Assembly (NCBI RefSeq): GCF_009741445.1
Contig: NZ_CP046507.1
Coordinates: 3,038,001-3,102,000, forward strand
Source of the DNA: Mycobacterium avium subsp. avium
Lineage (GTDB): Bacteria > Actinomycetota > Actinomycetes > Mycobacteriales > Mycobacteriaceae
Direction of reading: 5' to 3'
Length of the DNA stretch: 64,000 nucleotides
Below the pieces are notes generated by a model that did not search any database, was not told the DNA's origin, and saw only the letters and a list, made by a program, of their open reading frames with translations. Position numbers and translations under genes: made by a program. Position 1 is the stretch's first letter, and each line of letters begins with the position of its first letter. Shown here piece by piece: positions 16,515 through 27,250 of the stretch.

Positions 16515-17489
16515 ATGACTCGCTTTCTGGCGCGCCGGTTGCTCAACTACCTCGTCCTGCTGGCGCTGGCGTCGTTCCTGACGTTCTGCCTGACGTCGGT
16601 GGCGTTCAAGCCGCTGGACAGCCTGTTGCAGCGCAGCCCGCGGCCCCCGCAGGCCGTCATCGATGCGAAGGCCCACAGCCTGGGTCTGGACGAGCCGATC
16701 CCAATCCGCTACGCGCACTGGGCTTCACACGCGGTCCGCGGCGACTTCGGCAAGACCGTCACCGGGCAGCCGGTGGGCGCCTCGCTGGGGCGCCGCGTCG
16801 GAGTGACGCTGCGGCTGCTGGTGATTGGTTCGCTGATCGGCACCGTCGCGGGGATCGCGGCCGGCGCGTGGGGCGCCATTCGGCAGTACCGCCTCAGCGA
16901 CCGCGTGGTCACCATGCTGGCGCTGCTGGTGCTGAGCACCCCGACCTTCGTCATCGCCAGCCTGTTGATCCTCGCCGCGCTGCGAGTCAACTGGGCCCTG
17001 GGCGTACAGGTTTTCGACTACACCGGTGAGACGTCGCCGGGCGTGACCGGTGGGGCCGCCGCGCTGCTCGACCGGCTGCGGCATCTGGTGCTGCCGTCGC
17101 TGACCCTGGCGCTGGCCGCCGCGGCGGGATACAGCCGCTATCAGCGCAACGCGATGCTCGACGTCCTCGGCCAGGATTTCATTCGCACCGCCCGCGCCAA
17201 GGGGCTCACCCGCCGGCGCGCGCTGGTCAAGCACGGCCTGCGCACCGCGCTGATCCCGCTGGCCACCCTGTTCGCCTACGGGGTGGCCGGTCTGGTCACC
17301 GGGGCGGTGTTCGTGGAGAAGATCTTCGGCTGGCACGGCATGGGCGAATGGCTGGTGCAGGGCGTCGCGACGCAGGACACCAACATCGTCGCGGCGATCA
17401 CGCTGTTCTCCGGCGCGGTGGTGCTGCTGGCCGGTCTGCTCTCGGACGTGTTCTACGCCGCTCTTGATCCGCGGGTCCGGGTGTCATGA
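16515..17489 (+). CDS. oppB: peptide ABC transporter permease OppB
   Basis: A 324-residue membrane permease with about six helices, the first at [19 protein letters not shown]. The EAA-type cytoplasmic loop that contacts the ATPase is seen at [20 protein letters not shown]. The start at ATG 16515 gives the normal N-terminus; an upstream GTG-type start at 16443 would add unrelated residues. Its stop overlaps oppC (ATGA). With OppC, OppD and OppA it imports oligopeptides. In M. tuberculosis this system has been linked to glutathione and peptide uptake. Confidence 0.92.
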   Translation: MTRFLARRLLNYLVLLALASFLTFCLTSVAFKPLDSLLQRSPRPPQAVIDAKAHSLGLDEPIPIRYAHWASHAVRGDFGKTVTGQPVGASLGRRVGVTLRLLVIGSLIGTVAGIAAGAWGAIRQYRLSDRVVTMLALLVLSTPTFVIASLLILAALRVNWALGVQVFDYTGETSPGVTGGAAALLDRLRHLVLPSLTLALAAAAGYSRYQRNAMLDVLGQDFIRTARAKGLTRRRALVKHGLRTALIPLATLFAYGVAGLVTGAVFVEKIFGWHGMGEWLVQGVATQDTNIVAAITLFSGAVVLLAGLLSDVFYAALDPRVRVS

Positions 17490-18412
17490 CCGCCCAGGCG
17501 AATGTCGATGGTGCTCACGGCTTTTCGGGCCACGAAGTGGCGGGCTTCGCCTCGCGGCGCACGCTGGTGCTGCGCAGGTTCGGCCGCAACCGGTTGGCGG
17601 TGACCTCGCTGACGCTGTTGGTGCTGTTGTTCGTCGGCTGCTACACGCTGCCCGCGGTGCTCCCATATTCCTATCAGGACCTCGATTTCGACGCGCTGCT
17701 GCAGCCGCCGAACGCGCGCCACTGGCTGGGCACCAACGCGTTGGGACAGGACCTGCTGGCGCAGATCCTGCGCGGGATGCAGAAGTCGATGCTGATCGGT
17801 GTCTGCGTCGCGGTCATCTCCACCGGCATCGCCGCCACCGTCGGCTCGATCGCCGGCTATTTCGGTGGCTGGCGCGACCGGGTGCTGATGTGGCTGGTGG
17901 ACCTGCTGTTGGTGGTGCCCAGCTTCATCCTCATCGCCATCGTGACGCCGCGCACCAAGAACTCCGCCAATATCCTGATGCTCGTCCTGCTGCTGGCCGG
18001 GTTCGGCTGGATGGTCAGCTCGCGCATGGTGCGGGGCATGACGATGAGCTTGCGCGAGCGCGAATTCATCCGGGCGGCAAGGTATATGGGTGTGTCCAGC
18101 CGTCGTATCATCGTCGGGCATGTGGTGCCGAATGTGGCGTCCATCCTGATCATCGACGCCGCGCTCAACGTCGCCTCGGCCATCCTGGCCGAAACAGGTT
18201 TGAGTTTCCTGGGTTTCGGTGTCCAGCCGCCGGACGTGTCGCTGGGGACGTTGATCGCCAACGGCACCCAGTCGGCGACCACCTTTCCGTGGGTGTTCCT
18301 GTTTCCCGCCGGCGTCCTGGTGCTGATCCTGGTGTGCGCCAACCTGACCGGAGACGGCCTGCGCGACGCGCTGGACCCCGGCAGCGGGCCGGCCCGCGGT
18401 GGTCGCCGATGA
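17486..18412 (+). CDS. oppC: peptide ABC transporter permease OppC
   Basis: The 308-residue second permease has an N-terminal cytoplasmic segment, a first helix at [19 protein letters not shown], and the OppC-type periplasmic [15 protein letters not shown] region. The EAA loop is at [20 protein letters not shown]. It overlaps oppB by four bases and oppD by four bases, so the operon is tightly coupled. [20 protein letters not shown] near the C-terminus is typical of DppC/OppC. Confidence 0.92.
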   Translation: MTAQANVDGAHGFSGHEVAGFASRRTLVLRRFGRNRLAVTSLTLLVLLFVGCYTLPAVLPYSYQDLDFDALLQPPNARHWLGTNALGQDLLAQILRGMQKSMLIGVCVAVISTGIAATVGSIAGYFGGWRDRVLMWLVDLLLVVPSFILIAIVTPRTKNSANILMLVLLLAGFGWMVSSRMVRGMTMSLREREFIRAARYMGVSSRRIIVGHVVPNVASILIIDAALNVASAILAETGLSFLGFGVQPPDVSLGTLIANGTQSATTFPWVFLFPAGVLVLILVCANLTGDGLRDALDPGSGPARGGRR

Positions 18413-20244
18413 GCCCGCTGCTGCAGGTGACCGACCTGGCCGTCACCTTCCCGGCCGGCGATGCGCCGGTGACCGCGGTGCGCGGCATCAGCTATCGCAT
18501 CGAACCGGGGGAAGTCGTCGCCATGGTCGGCGAATCGGGTTCGGGGAAGTCTGTTTCGGCGATGGCCGTGATGGGACTGTTGCCCGAGCACGCCAGGGTA
18601 CGCGGCTCGGTCCGGTTGCACGACACCGAGTTGCTGGGCCTGGGCGACGACGCGATGTCGCGGTTGCGCGGCCGGGCGGTCGGCATGGTGTTCCAGGATC
18701 CGATGTCGGCGCTGACGCCCGTGTACACCGTCGGCGATCAGATCGCCGAGGCGATCACGATCCACCAGCCACGGGTGGGCAGGAAGGCCGCCCGCGACCG
18801 CGCGGTGGAACTGCTTGAGCTGGTGGGCATTGCGCAGCCGCAGCGACGCGCCCGGGCGTTTCCGCACGAGCTGTCCGGCGGGGAGCGACAGCGCGTGGTC
18901 ATCGCGATCGCGATCGCCAACGACCCCGACCTGCTGATCTGCGACGAGCCCACCACCGCGTTGGACGTCACCGTGCAGGCGCAGATCCTCGAGGTGCTCA
19001 AGACGGCCCGCGACATCACCGGCGCCGGGGTGCTGATCATCACGCACGACCTCGGGGTGGTCGCCGAGCTCGCCGACCGGGCGCTGGTGATGTACGCCGG
19101 TCGGGTCGTCGAATCGGCTGCGGTGGCGAGCCTGTACCGGGACCGCCGAATGCCCTACACCGTGGGCCTGTTGGGCTCGGTGCCGCGACTGGACGCCGCC
19201 CAGGGCACCCGGTTGGTGCCGATCCCGGGCGCGCCGCCGTCGCTGGCCGGCCTGGATCCGGGGTGCCCGTTCGCCCCGCGCTGCCCGCTGGCGATCGACG
19301 AATGCCGTTCACAGGAACCGGAATTGCTGCCCGTCGGCCCCGATCACCGGGCGGCGTGCATCCGCACCGACCAGGTCGACGGGCGCAGCGCGGCCGACAT
19401 CTACGGGGTGCGCACCCAACCCCACCCGGGCGAGCCGGCCAACTCGCCCGTCCTCGTTCGGGTGCGCGAGCTGTCCAAGACCTATCGGCTGACCAAGGGC
19501 GTGTTACGCCGCAGCGCCGGCGAAGTGCGGGCGGTGGACCGGATCAGTTTCCAGCTGCGACAGGGCCGCACCCTGGGCATCGTCGGCGAGTCCGGGTCGG
19601 GGAAATCGACCACCCTGCACGAGATCCTGGAACTCGTTGCGCCGCAATCGGGGTCCATCGAGGTGTTGGGCACCGACGTCGCCGCGTTGAGCCCGGCGAG
19701 CCGACGCTCGCTGCGACGCGACATCCAGGTGGTCTTCCAGGACCCGGTCGCGTCGCTGGACCCGCGGCTGCCGGTCTTCGAGCTGCTCGCCGAACCGTTG
19801 CGGGCCAACGGCTTCGACAAGGACCACACCAACGCGCGCGTCGCCGAGCTGCTCGAGACTGTGGGGCTGCGACGGGCCGACGCGGCCCGCTACCCCGCGG
19901 AGTTCTCCGGCGGGCAGAAACAGCGCATCGGTATCGCGCGAGCGCTGGCGCTGCAACCGAAGATCCTCGCGCTCGACGAACCCGTCTCCGCACTCGACGT
20001 GTCCATCCAGGCCGGGATCATCAACCTGCTGCTGGACCTGCAAGCGCAATTTCAACTGTCCTATCTGTTTGTCTCCCATGATCTTTCGGTGGTCAAGCAT
20101 CTCGCCCACGACGTGGCAGTGATGTACGCCGGATCCATCGTGGAGCAGGGCGACAGCAGTCAGGTCTTCGGCAACCCGCAACACGAATACACGCGGCGGC
20201 TGCTGGACGCGGTGCCACAACCGAATCCGGGCAGCCGTGGCTAG
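18409..20244 (+). CDS. oppD: peptide ABC transporter ATPase OppD (two fused NBDs)
   Basis: This 611-residue protein contains two nucleotide-binding domains in one chain. NBD1 has Walker [10 protein letters not shown], signature LSGGERQR and Walker [16 protein letters not shown]2 (from about residue 350) has [17 protein letters not shown] and [12 protein letters not shown]. The linker carries the oligopeptide-transporter C-terminal motif with CPFAPRCP, whose cysteines may bind an iron-sulfur cluster as reported for Dpp/Opp ATPases. Both sites look competent. Length matches the fused mycobacterial OppD. Confidence 0.93.
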   Translation: MSPLLQVTDLAVTFPAGDAPVTAVRGISYRIEPGEVVAMVGESGSGKSVSAMAVMGLLPEHARVRGSVRLHDTELLGLGDDAMSRLRGRAVGMVFQDPMSALTPVYTVGDQIAEAITIHQPRVGRKAARDRAVELLELVGIAQPQRRARAFPHELSGGERQRVVIAIAIANDPDLLICDEPTTALDVTVQAQILEVLKTARDITGAGVLIITHDLGVVAELADRALVMYAGRVVESAAVASLYRDRRMPYTVGLLGSVPRLDAAQGTRLVPIPGAPPSLAGLDPGCPFAPRCPLAIDECRSQEPELLPVGPDHRAACIRTDQVDGRSAADIYGVRTQPHPGEPANSPVLVRVRELSKTYRLTKGVLRRSAGEVRAVDRISFQLRQGRTLGIVGESGSGKSTTLHEILELVAPQSGSIEVLGTDVAALSPASRRSLRRDIQVVFQDPVASLDPRLPVFELLAEPLRANGFDKDHTNARVAELLETVGLRRADAARYPAEFSGGQKQRIGIARALALQPKILALDEPVSALDVSIQAGIINLLLDLQAQFQLSYLFVSHDLSVVKHLAHDVAVMYAGSIVEQGDSSQVFGNPQHEYTRRLLDAVPQPNPGSRG

Positions 20245-21931
20245 CGGGCTTGGCTTGGGGCGCTGCGGATTTCGGCCGGCCGCGCTGGTCGCCGCGGTCG
20301 TGCTGGCGGTGGCGGGCTGCTCACCGGCCATCAACCTGGTTCCCGAAACCGGGCAGAACGCGCGGATCGGCACCACCAGCGACATCAACCCGCGCGATCC
20401 GGCCACCCTGCAGGACGGCGGCAACCTGCGCCTCGCGCTGACCGACTTCCCGCCCAACTTCAACATCTTGCACATCGACGGAAACTCCGCCGACGTTTCG
20501 GCGATGATGAAGGCCACCTTGCCGCGGGCCTTCGTCATCGGCCCGGACGGCTCGACCACGGTGGACACCGACTACTTCACCAGCGTCGAACTCACCGGCA
20601 CCGCACCGCAAGTGGTGACCTACACGATCAATCCCAAGGCGGTGTGGTCGGACGGCACCCCGATCACCTGGGAGGACATCGCCAGCCAGATCCACGCGCT
20701 GAGCGGCGCCGACAAGACGTTCGAGATCGCCGGGTCCAGCGGGGCCGAGCGCGTCGCCTCGGTGACCCGCGGCGTCGACGACCGGCAGGCCGTCGTCACC
20801 TTCGCCAAGCCGTATGCCGAGTGGCGCGGCATGTTCGCGGGCAACGGCATGCTGCTGCCCAAGAGCATGACCGCCACGCCGGAGGCGTTCAACAAGGGTC
20901 AGCTCGAGGGGCCCGGACCGTCGGCCGGCCCGTTCATCGTGTCGTCACTGGATCGCACCACGCAGCGGATCGTGTTGAGCCGCAACCCGAAATGGTGGGG
21001 GACGCGGCCGCGCCTGGACAGCATCACCTACCTGGTACTCGACGACGCCGCACGGCTGCCGGCGCTGCAGAACAACACGATCGACGCCACCGGGGTCGGC
21101 ACCCTCGATCAGCTGACCATCGCCGAGCACACCGCGGGCATCTCGATCCGGCGCGCCCCCGCCCCGGCCTGGTCCCACTTCACCTTCAACGGCGCCCCCG
21201 GCTCGATCCTGGCCGACCGGGCGCTGCGCGTCGCGGTGTCCAAGGGCATCGATCGGCAGACCATCGCCAAGGTGGTGCAGTACGGCCTCACCAGCAACCC
21301 GGTGGCGCTGGGCAATCACATCTACGTCGCCGGACAACAGGGCTATCAGGACAACAGCACGACGGTTCCCTACGACCCGGCCGCGGCCGGCCGGGAGCTC
21401 GACGCGTTGGGCTGGAAGCTGCACGGCCGGTTCCGCGAGAAGGACGGGCGGCAGCTGGTCATCCGCGATCTCTTCTACGACGCCCAGGGCAGCCGGCAGT
21501 TCGCCCAGATCGCGCAGCACAGCCTGGCCCAAATCGGCGTCAGGCTCGAACTCGTCGCCCGCGCGGGCAGCGGATTCTTCACCAACTACATCAACGTCGG
21601 CGCCTTCGACATGGCCCAATTCGGTTGGCTCGGTGACGCATTCCCGCTCTCGGCGCTGACCCAGATCTACAAGTCCGACGGGGAGAGCAACTTCGGCAAG
21701 ATCGGCAGCCCGCAGATCGACGCCGCCATCGAACGCACCCTACAAGAGCTCGATCCGGACAAGGCGCGCGCCCTGGCCAACGACCTGGACAAGCTGATCT
21801 GGGCGGAAGGGTTCAGCCTGCCGCTGACGCAGTCGCCCGGTGACGTCGCGGTACGCAGCACGCTGGCGAACTTCGGCGCCGCGGGTCTGGGCGATCTGAA
21901 CTACACCGCGATCGGGTTCACCCGCAGCTGA
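20237..21931 (+). CDS. oppA: oligopeptide-binding lipoprotein OppA
   Basis: A 564-residue substrate-binding protein of the SBP_bac_5 family. The N-terminus has a signal peptide ending in the lipobox LAVAGC, so Cys28 is probably lipidated. The body has family features such as [12 protein letters not shown] and the paired lobes expected for peptide binding. The GTG at 20237 overlaps the end of oppD. The 3 prime end overlaps the convergent hydrolase gene by 14 bases. Confidence 0.92.
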   Translation: MASGLGLGRCGFRPAALVAAVVLAVAGCSPAINLVPETGQNARIGTTSDINPRDPATLQDGGNLRLALTDFPPNFNILHIDGNSADVSAMMKATLPRAFVIGPDGSTTVDTDYFTSVELTGTAPQVVTYTINPKAVWSDGTPITWEDIASQIHALSGADKTFEIAGSSGAERVASVTRGVDDRQAVVTFAKPYAEWRGMFAGNGMLLPKSMTATPEAFNKGQLEGPGPSAGPFIVSSLDRTTQRIVLSRNPKWWGTRPRLDSITYLVLDDAARLPALQNNTIDATGVGTLDQLTIAEHTAGISIRRAPAPAWSHFTFNGAPGSILADRALRVAVSKGIDRQTIAKVVQYGLTSNPVALGNHIYVAGQQGYQDNSTTVPYDPAAAGRELDALGWKLHGRFREKDGRQLVIRDLFYDAQGSRQFAQIAQHSLAQIGVRLELVARAGSGFFTNYINVGAFDMAQFGWLGDAFPLSALTQIYKSDGESNFGKIGSPQIDAAIERTLQELDPDKARALANDLDKLIWAEGFSLPLTQSPGDVAVRSTLANFGAAGLGDLNYTAIGFTRS

Positions 21932-23162
21932 GCCGGCGCCGCAGCGGCGCCGGGATCGGCAGCGCGCCCTCGATCATGGCGGCCGCCGCGATCAGGGCCC
22001 ACAGCAGCCGCACCTCGGGGCGTGGCGGAAGCGCGTTCAGGGTGCAGGCCCGGGCGGCGAGTCCGGCCAGGTCGCCGCGCAGCACCGCGTCGGCGCTGGC
22101 CAGCGCGACGGCCTCGTGGAAATCGAGCGCGCTGTGCGCCATGTCCGGCAGGCTCAGCAGCACCGCATGGGGCAGTAGCGACGCGACGCGCTCGGCGACC
22201 GCCGGTGGGGTGATGAGGTCGCGACCGCCGGACACCACCGCGGTGGGCCAGTCGAAGCTCGGCATCTCGGCCGGCAGGTCGTAGGGCTCGTCCTCGAAAG
22301 TCGCTGTCTGCGTGCGTACTTCGCGTTCTGCCACGGCGGGGTCAAGCGGCAGACCGTCCGGTTCGGCGGCATAGTCCAGCTCGCGAAGCGCGATGCGGCT
22401 CACCAGGTCCTCTTCATACCGAAACGGCAGGTTGCGCAGGGTGGTGAAGCGGGAAAGCGTCCACCACAACAGTTTTCGGCCATCCAGCAGCAGGTCGAGT
22501 TGCCGCTCGAGCAGCCGCGCCCCGCCGTAGCCGTAGATCGTCGCCACCACCTGTGTCGCCGTCGCGGTCATCAGCCCGGCGTCGACAAGTTTGCGCATTT
22601 TCGGTGCCAGCGAAGCGGTTTCGGGGCTGTCGCCGCGCAGCAGCAGCCGGCGAATCGCCCGGCGCACGATCACAATGTCGTGCCGGGACAGCAGCGGCGA
22701 ATCGAGCACCATCCCGTGCACCCGGGCGGGATGACGCACGCCCACGCCGGACGCGATGTAGGTGCCGTACGACGCGCCGTAGACCACCGCCGAATCCACG
22801 CGGGCGTCGTCGAGCACCGCCGCCACGTCGTCGACCACCTGATTGACCGTCATCGCCTCCGGCGGCAGGTCGGCGCCGGCGTCGTCGTGACGCGACATCC
22901 CCACCCCGCGGTGTTCGATCATGATGACGTCGAGACCGGCCGCAGCGGCGCGCCGGCGCAGCCCCTTGTACATCTGCACCGACGCCACGCCCGGCCCGCC
23001 GGGGATGATGACCACCGGGTGGCGGGACTTGCGGCCGGCGCGCACGTAGTACAGGTCGAACTCGTCGGCGGTGTCCGGCGAGATCGGCCGGCGCACGGCG
23101 CGCACACCGGGCAGTTTCGCCAGCCGCTGCTGCATGCGCCGCCGCTTTGCGTTCATCGTCAT
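21918..23162 (-). CDS. alpha/beta hydrolase, peptidase S33-like
   Basis: This 414-residue hydrolase resembles proline-iminopeptidase/TAP-like enzymes. The oxyanion motif is PGGPG (54-58), the nucleophile Ser131 lies in GASYGTY, the likely acid is Asp315 (SGGRDLITPP) and the His is His343 (DMAHSAL). A helical cap lies between residues 160 and 260. There is no signal peptide, so it is probably cytoplasmic. It is not in the M. tuberculosis order at this point, where a GMC-type dehydrogenase gene sits, so the locus differs here. Role in peptide degradation next to opp is plausible but not shown. Confidence 0.82.
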   Translation of the reverse strand: MTMNAKRRRMQQRLAKLPGVRAVRRPISPDTADEFDLYYVRAGRKSRHPVVIIPGGPGVASVQMYKGLRRRAAAAGLDVIMIEHRGVGMSRHDDAGADLPPEAMTVNQVVDDVAAVLDDARVDSAVVYGASYGTYIASGVGVRHPARVHGMVLDSPLLSRHDIVIVRRAIRRLLLRGDSPETASLAPKMRKLVDAGLMTATATQVVATIYGYGGARLLERQLDLLLDGRKLLWWTLSRFTTLRNLPFRYEEDLVSRIALRELDYAAEPDGLPLDPAVAEREVRTQTATFEDEPYDLPAEMPSFDWPTAVVSGGRDLITPPAVAERVASLLPHAVLLSLPDMAHSALDFHEAVALASADAVLRGDLAGLAARACTLNALPPRPEVRLLWALIAAAAMIEGALPIPAPLRRRLSCG

Positions 23163-23225
23163 TCGGGTCGGACCGCCATGGTCCCATTCTGCAGGCGGGG
23201 CCGGCCGGCGGCTCGGCCGCGCGGG

Positions 23226-25856
23226 CTAAGCGCTGAGGTCGATGCGGTGCGCGCCCTTGACGCCGTCGTACCGGTCCGGGCTGCAGGTGAGCACGATCAC
23301 CTGCCCGTGGCTTCCCACGCTGTCGAACAGCTGCCCCATCTTGGCCAGCCGGTCCGGGTCGGTGAAACCGAGCGCGTCGTCGACCACCACCGGGACGGCG
23401 TCCTCCTTGGCGACCAGCGCGGCGCCGGCCAGCCGTGCCAGGATGCCCAGCTGCTCCTTGGCGCCGCCGGACAGGGACTCGTAGGGCACGGTGATGCCGT
23501 TGAGGGTGCGGCTGCGGATGCACAGGTCGCTGTCGATGTCGACTTCGAAGGTGGGGCCGAACACCGGACGGCCGAGCCGCTGCAATTCCGCGCGGTAGGG
23601 CTCGACGTAACGCTGCCGGGTGGTGTCGCGGTGCCGCGTCATGACCGAGCGCAGCAGCTGGGCGGCGCGGGCCCGGCGGCCGACTTGGCTGTGCTCGCTG
23701 GCGGCGTGCTCGCGCTCCGTTTCCGCGGCGTCGAGCTTGCCCTGGCGCCCCTCGCTGCCGAAGACGGACAGCTCGATCGTCACCTCGCGCAGCGCGCCGG
23801 CCGCTTCTTCGTAGCGCTCCCGCAGCGACTCGGATTCCTGTGTGGCATCGGCTAATTCGGCGGCGACGGAGTCCGGAGACGCCGCCGCCAGGGCGTCGGC
23901 GAGTTCGGCGACCCGACGTTCGGCGGCCTGCTCGGCGCGCAGCGCCGCATCGGCTGACGCCGCCAACTCCTCGTCGCCGACCGACGCGCGCTCGGCGGCC
24001 AGCCGACCGGTGGCCGCGTCCAGCTCGGCCCGCAGGGTGTCCAGCCTGTTCTGCAGAACCGTTGCCGCCGTTGCGGTTTCGGCAAGCCTGGCGGCCGCGG
24101 CGGTGGCGGCCTGACGGTGCGTGTCGCATTCGGCCGACGCGCAGGCGCGGGCCTGCGCGAGCGTTTCGAGTTCGGTGCGGGCGGCGGCGAGGTCGGCGGC
24201 CCCACCCGTCGGCTCGGCCGGCTGCTCCGGATGCTCGGCGCGCAGCCGGGCCAGCCGCGACCGCAGCTCGTCGTGCGGCTCGTCGCCGCACAATCCGGCC
24301 AGGGTGGCGCCGAGCTGGTCGCGAGTGCCCTGCAGCTCGCGGCGCCGCTGGTCGGCGGATCGGGCGGCGGCAAGGTCGGCAACGGCACCCGCCATCAGCG
24401 CTGCGGCCAGTTCTTGTTGCGCCGCAGCGTGTTTCGCTTGCACATCCAGGGTGGTCGCGCCCGGGATGACGCGGGCGGTCAGCACACCGGGAACCTCGAC
24501 CGCGGTGGGCCCGACGGCGGTGATCGACCAGCTCTGCCCCGCCGGCAGGGACACCTGCCGGTCGCCGATCACCAGGTGAATGTCGGCGACCGCGGTGAAT
24601 TCGACGGCCGCCGACGTCGACGCCAACTGGTCGCCGATGCGGTCGACCGCGGCGGCGGCGTCCTCGATGCGGCGCAGCAACTCCTCGGTGACCGCGATGG
24701 TGCTCAGCTCGGCGCTGATGCGCTCGCGATCGCGCTGGATGGCATCGATTTTGTCCAGCCGAGCGGCCAACCGGTCGGCCTCCTCGCGGCCGGCCAACCG
24801 CTCGACGGTGCGCTGCGCCTCCTGCACCCGGCGCTCCAGCTCGGCCAGGGCCTCGGTGGCGTGCTGCAGCGCGGTGTCGCAGGCCTGCGCGTCGGCCCGG
24901 GCCGCCGCGTGGTCGGCCGCGGCCTGCTGGACCTGAGCCTGTGTCTGCGTGACGGCGGCGGCCCGGCTGTCGATGTCGGCGAGCAGTTGTAGCCGGCCGG
25001 AGTGGGCCTGGGCCGCCGCGGCTTTGGTGGCCGCCGCGGCCTCGGCGACCAGTTGGGCTTCCCGGCGCTGGGCGGTGAGCTCGGCGATCCGGTCGGCGGC
25101 CTGCCGCGCGGCCGTCACTCGCGGGCCGGCGGCGATTCGGCGCTGGGACAGGTCGGCCACCTGTTCGGTCAACGCGGCGTGGCGGGACACCCGCTCGTCG
25201 ACCTCGGCGACGGCGGCCGCGCACTCGGCGACGGCGGCCTCGGCGTCGGCCAGCCGGGCGATCGCGGCGGCCCACTCCCCCGTCGGGCGTCCGGTCGGGG
25301 TGAAATAGCGGGCGTATTCGGCGTCGATGCGTTCGATGAGCAACGGCTCGGTGCCGCACAGCCCGCCGCTGTCGCCGGCGGCGACGTCGAGCGCGCGGGA
25401 CAGCGCGTCGCACCCCGACAGATCCACCGCGGCGGTCGACGCCGCCTGCAGCACGCGCTGGGCATGCCACAGGTCGCTGTCCACCGTCTCGGCCAGCATC
25501 GCCCGGACCCGTTCGTGGGCTTCGTCGCCGGTCAGCTGTTCGCGGTACGGCGTGATCACCGTCAGCTCCGTCTCACACTTTTTGTGGAACCGTTTGCGGT
25601 AGACGAATCGGTATGGACCGCAACTGATTTCGGCCGAAACCTCGGCACCCACGTCGCTGTGGGTGGGCTTGACCTGTTTGACTTCCTTCTTGGTGGAGCG
25701 GTCCTTGGCCTCCAGCAGCAGATCCAGGGCCTCGATCATCGACGACTTGCCGATCTCGTTGGCGCCGCACACCACCACCACACCGTGGTCGGGGAATTCG
25801 ATTTCCCGGTGCGCGATGCCGCGGTAGTTCGTCAGGGTCAGCCGGTGCAGCTTCAC
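23226..25856 (-). CDS. SbcC-like AAA ATPase with coiled coils (Rv1278-like)
   Basis: An 876-residue SMC/Rad50-type protein. The N-terminus has TLTNYRGIAHREI and the P-loop CGANEIGKSS; the C-terminus has the signature LSGGAKEQL and Walker B VPVVVDDALGF. Long Ala/Glu-rich coiled coils (about 200-390 and 490-740) flank a beta-rich central segment (VADIHLVIGDRQVSLPAG onwards), with no CxxC zinc hook. It overlaps the upstream nuclease gene by GTGA, so the two form an SbcCD-like nuclease complex, probably for DNA end processing. The GTG start at 25856 gives the complete ATPase head. Confidence 0.88.
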   Translation of the reverse strand: MKLHRLTLTNYRGIAHREIEFPDHGVVVVCGANEIGKSSMIEALDLLLEAKDRSTKKEVKQVKPTHSDVGAEVSAEISCGPYRFVYRKRFHKKCETELTVITPYREQLTGDEAHERVRAMLAETVDSDLWHAQRVLQAASTAAVDLSGCDALSRALDVAAGDSGGLCGTEPLLIERIDAEYARYFTPTGRPTGEWAAAIARLADAEAAVAECAAAVAEVDERVSRHAALTEQVADLSQRRIAAGPRVTAARQAADRIAELTAQRREAQLVAEAAAATKAAAAQAHSGRLQLLADIDSRAAAVTQTQAQVQQAAADHAAARADAQACDTALQHATEALAELERRVQEAQRTVERLAGREEADRLAARLDKIDAIQRDRERISAELSTIAVTEELLRRIEDAAAAVDRIGDQLASTSAAVEFTAVADIHLVIGDRQVSLPAGQSWSITAVGPTAVEVPGVLTARVIPGATTLDVQAKHAAAQQELAAALMAGAVADLAAARSADQRRRELQGTRDQLGATLAGLCGDEPHDELRSRLARLRAEHPEQPAEPTGGAADLAAARTELETLAQARACASAECDTHRQAATAAAARLAETATAATVLQNRLDTLRAELDAATGRLAAERASVGDEELAASADAALRAEQAAERRVAELADALAAASPDSVAAELADATQESESLRERYEEAAGALREVTIELSVFGSEGRQGKLDAAETEREHAASEHSQVGRRARAAQLLRSVMTRHRDTTRQRYVEPYRAELQRLGRPVFGPTFEVDIDSDLCIRSRTLNGITVPYESLSGGAKEQLGILARLAGAALVAKEDAVPVVVDDALGFTDPDRLAKMGQLFDSVGSHGQVIVLTCSPDRYDGVKGAHRIDLSA

Positions 25857-27004
25857 GCCGCGCCCCGATCGGCGAGCCGTAACAGCAGCGCCAGCGCCCC
25901 CTGCGCGTCGGCGGCGGTGTCGGAATCCTGTTGGCGCGCGGTCGCCACCAGCTCCTCGACCGCCGCGGCGGCGAAGCCTCCGATGCCCAGGTCGCTGAAT
26001 TCGCCGTCGGCCGGGATCACGGCCAGCTCGGTGTGGCTGTCCCAGGTGCGCAGGTGGGCGAACAGCCGCGCATACTTGTCCAGGCAGGCGTCCAGCGCGG
26101 CGCGGTCGGTGACGGTCAGCGAACCGGTCAGCGCCAGGCGCACCACGGTTCGGTCCTTGTTGGTCATCAGGTCCAAATTCATGTCCAGGTCGGCGATGTC
26201 GCGGCTGCTGTCGACCTGCCGGTGCAGCGTGACGAATCGCCAGCATCCGATGCGCCGGGCGGTCACCGAGACGGGGCGGCGCGGATCGGCCTCGTCGATG
26301 TCGACGATCAGCACATGGCCCGGGTCGGCTTCCACGTCGTCGAAGTTGGTGACTTCCGGCGAGCCCGAGTACCACACCCGGCCGCTGCTGCCGACCTGGG
26401 TCAGCGAGTGCTTGTCGCCCAGCGCCACGTAGTGCACGGCGCCGCGGGTCAGCGCGTCCTCGAGCTTGGCGAGCCGGATCAGCGAGGGTTTGTCCCGATC
26501 GGGGTCCAGGACGTCAACCCCGCCGTGCCCGACGAGGATTCGGGTGTCGTCGGTCTCGGGCAGGCCGTCGAGAACCTCGCCGACCAGGTCGGTGGTGGGC
26601 ACCTTGGACCGCCACGGCGCCGCGACGAGCTGCAGCCCGGGGCGGACCTGGTGAACGCCGGCCCGATCGAGCACCGTCACGTTGTGCGGACGTTCGGCGG
26701 TGAACAGCGCGCCGGTGTACACCGACGAGGCGTCCAGCGGGTCGTGGTTGCCCGGGAGCAAATACACCGGAATTCCGATGGCGCGCATGGCTTCCAGTGA
26801 CTGCCCGACCACCTTCGGCGGAAGCTGGTTGTGCTCGAACACGTCGCCCGACACGACGACGAACTCGGCGCCGACCTCCGCCGCGAGCGCGCCCAGCCCG
26901 GCGACCGCGTCGCGGCGGGCCGCCGAATAGCGGGGCTGGGCATCACCGGCGAGGAAGTGGCGCGTCATGCCCAGTTGCCAGTCGGCGGTGTGCAGGAATC
27001 GCAT
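25853..27004 (-). CDS. SbcD-like metallophosphoesterase nuclease (Rv1277-like)
   Basis: The 383-residue protein shows the calcineurin-like phosphoesterase motifs in order: HTADWQLG, SGDVFEHN, LPGNHDPL, VGHGG and LGDKHS. These residues bind two metals in Mre11/SbcD nucleases. A C-terminal region follows that would dock onto the ATPase partner encoded next (GTGA overlap). Its upstream region is interrupted by the IS110 element, so its promoter must lie in the roughly 170 bases before the element or come from it. Confidence 0.88.
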   Translation of the reverse strand: MRFLHTADWQLGMTRHFLAGDAQPRYSAARRDAVAGLGALAAEVGAEFVVVSGDVFEHNQLPPKVVGQSLEAMRAIGIPVYLLPGNHDPLDASSVYTGALFTAERPHNVTVLDRAGVHQVRPGLQLVAAPWRSKVPTTDLVGEVLDGLPETDDTRILVGHGGVDVLDPDRDKPSLIRLAKLEDALTRGAVHYVALGDKHSLTQVGSSGRVWYSGSPEVTNFDDVEADPGHVLIVDIDEADPRRPVSVTARRIGCWRFVTLHRQVDSSRDIADLDMNLDLMTNKDRTVVRLALTGSLTVTDRAALDACLDKYARLFAHLRTWDSHTELAVIPADGEFSDLGIGGFAAAAVEELVATARQQDSDTAADAQGALALLLRLADRGAA

Positions 27005-27250
27005 GCCGGCGACCCCCTTTCGAAGTGCGTGTTTATCAGGGCATCGCGAGTTTAGGTCTGCGCACCGACAAGACGCGGGACGTCGATCGGCAGGTCTCGA
27101 AGGGAGAATCCGCCGGGTCTCGATGGGGCGGGCTTGATCGCCGGTTGGGGTCGTGGGCCACCGGCACGCTCGGAGGCGCCCGACTAAATCTCTTATGTCA
27201 CTTTCGTTTCTGTGGTCACATTGCGGGGTTTTTTGAGTTCCTAAGGGGAG
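27005..27250. other. gap between SbcD-like gene and transposase
   Basis: No gene is seen. The part near 27005-27170 should hold the promoter of the SbcD-like gene. From about 27174 the sequence becomes less GC-rich (CTTATGTCACTTTCGTTTC) and probably belongs to the end of the insertion element. GGCGCCCGACTAAA near 27175 resembles two sequences on the other side of the element. Confidence 0.35.

Noticed and set aside
22414..25470. Minus-strand frame of over 1000 residues
   Set aside because: It is the wrong frame of the SbcC-like gene, almost all Arg/Gly/Ala. The true frame has Walker and signature motifs.
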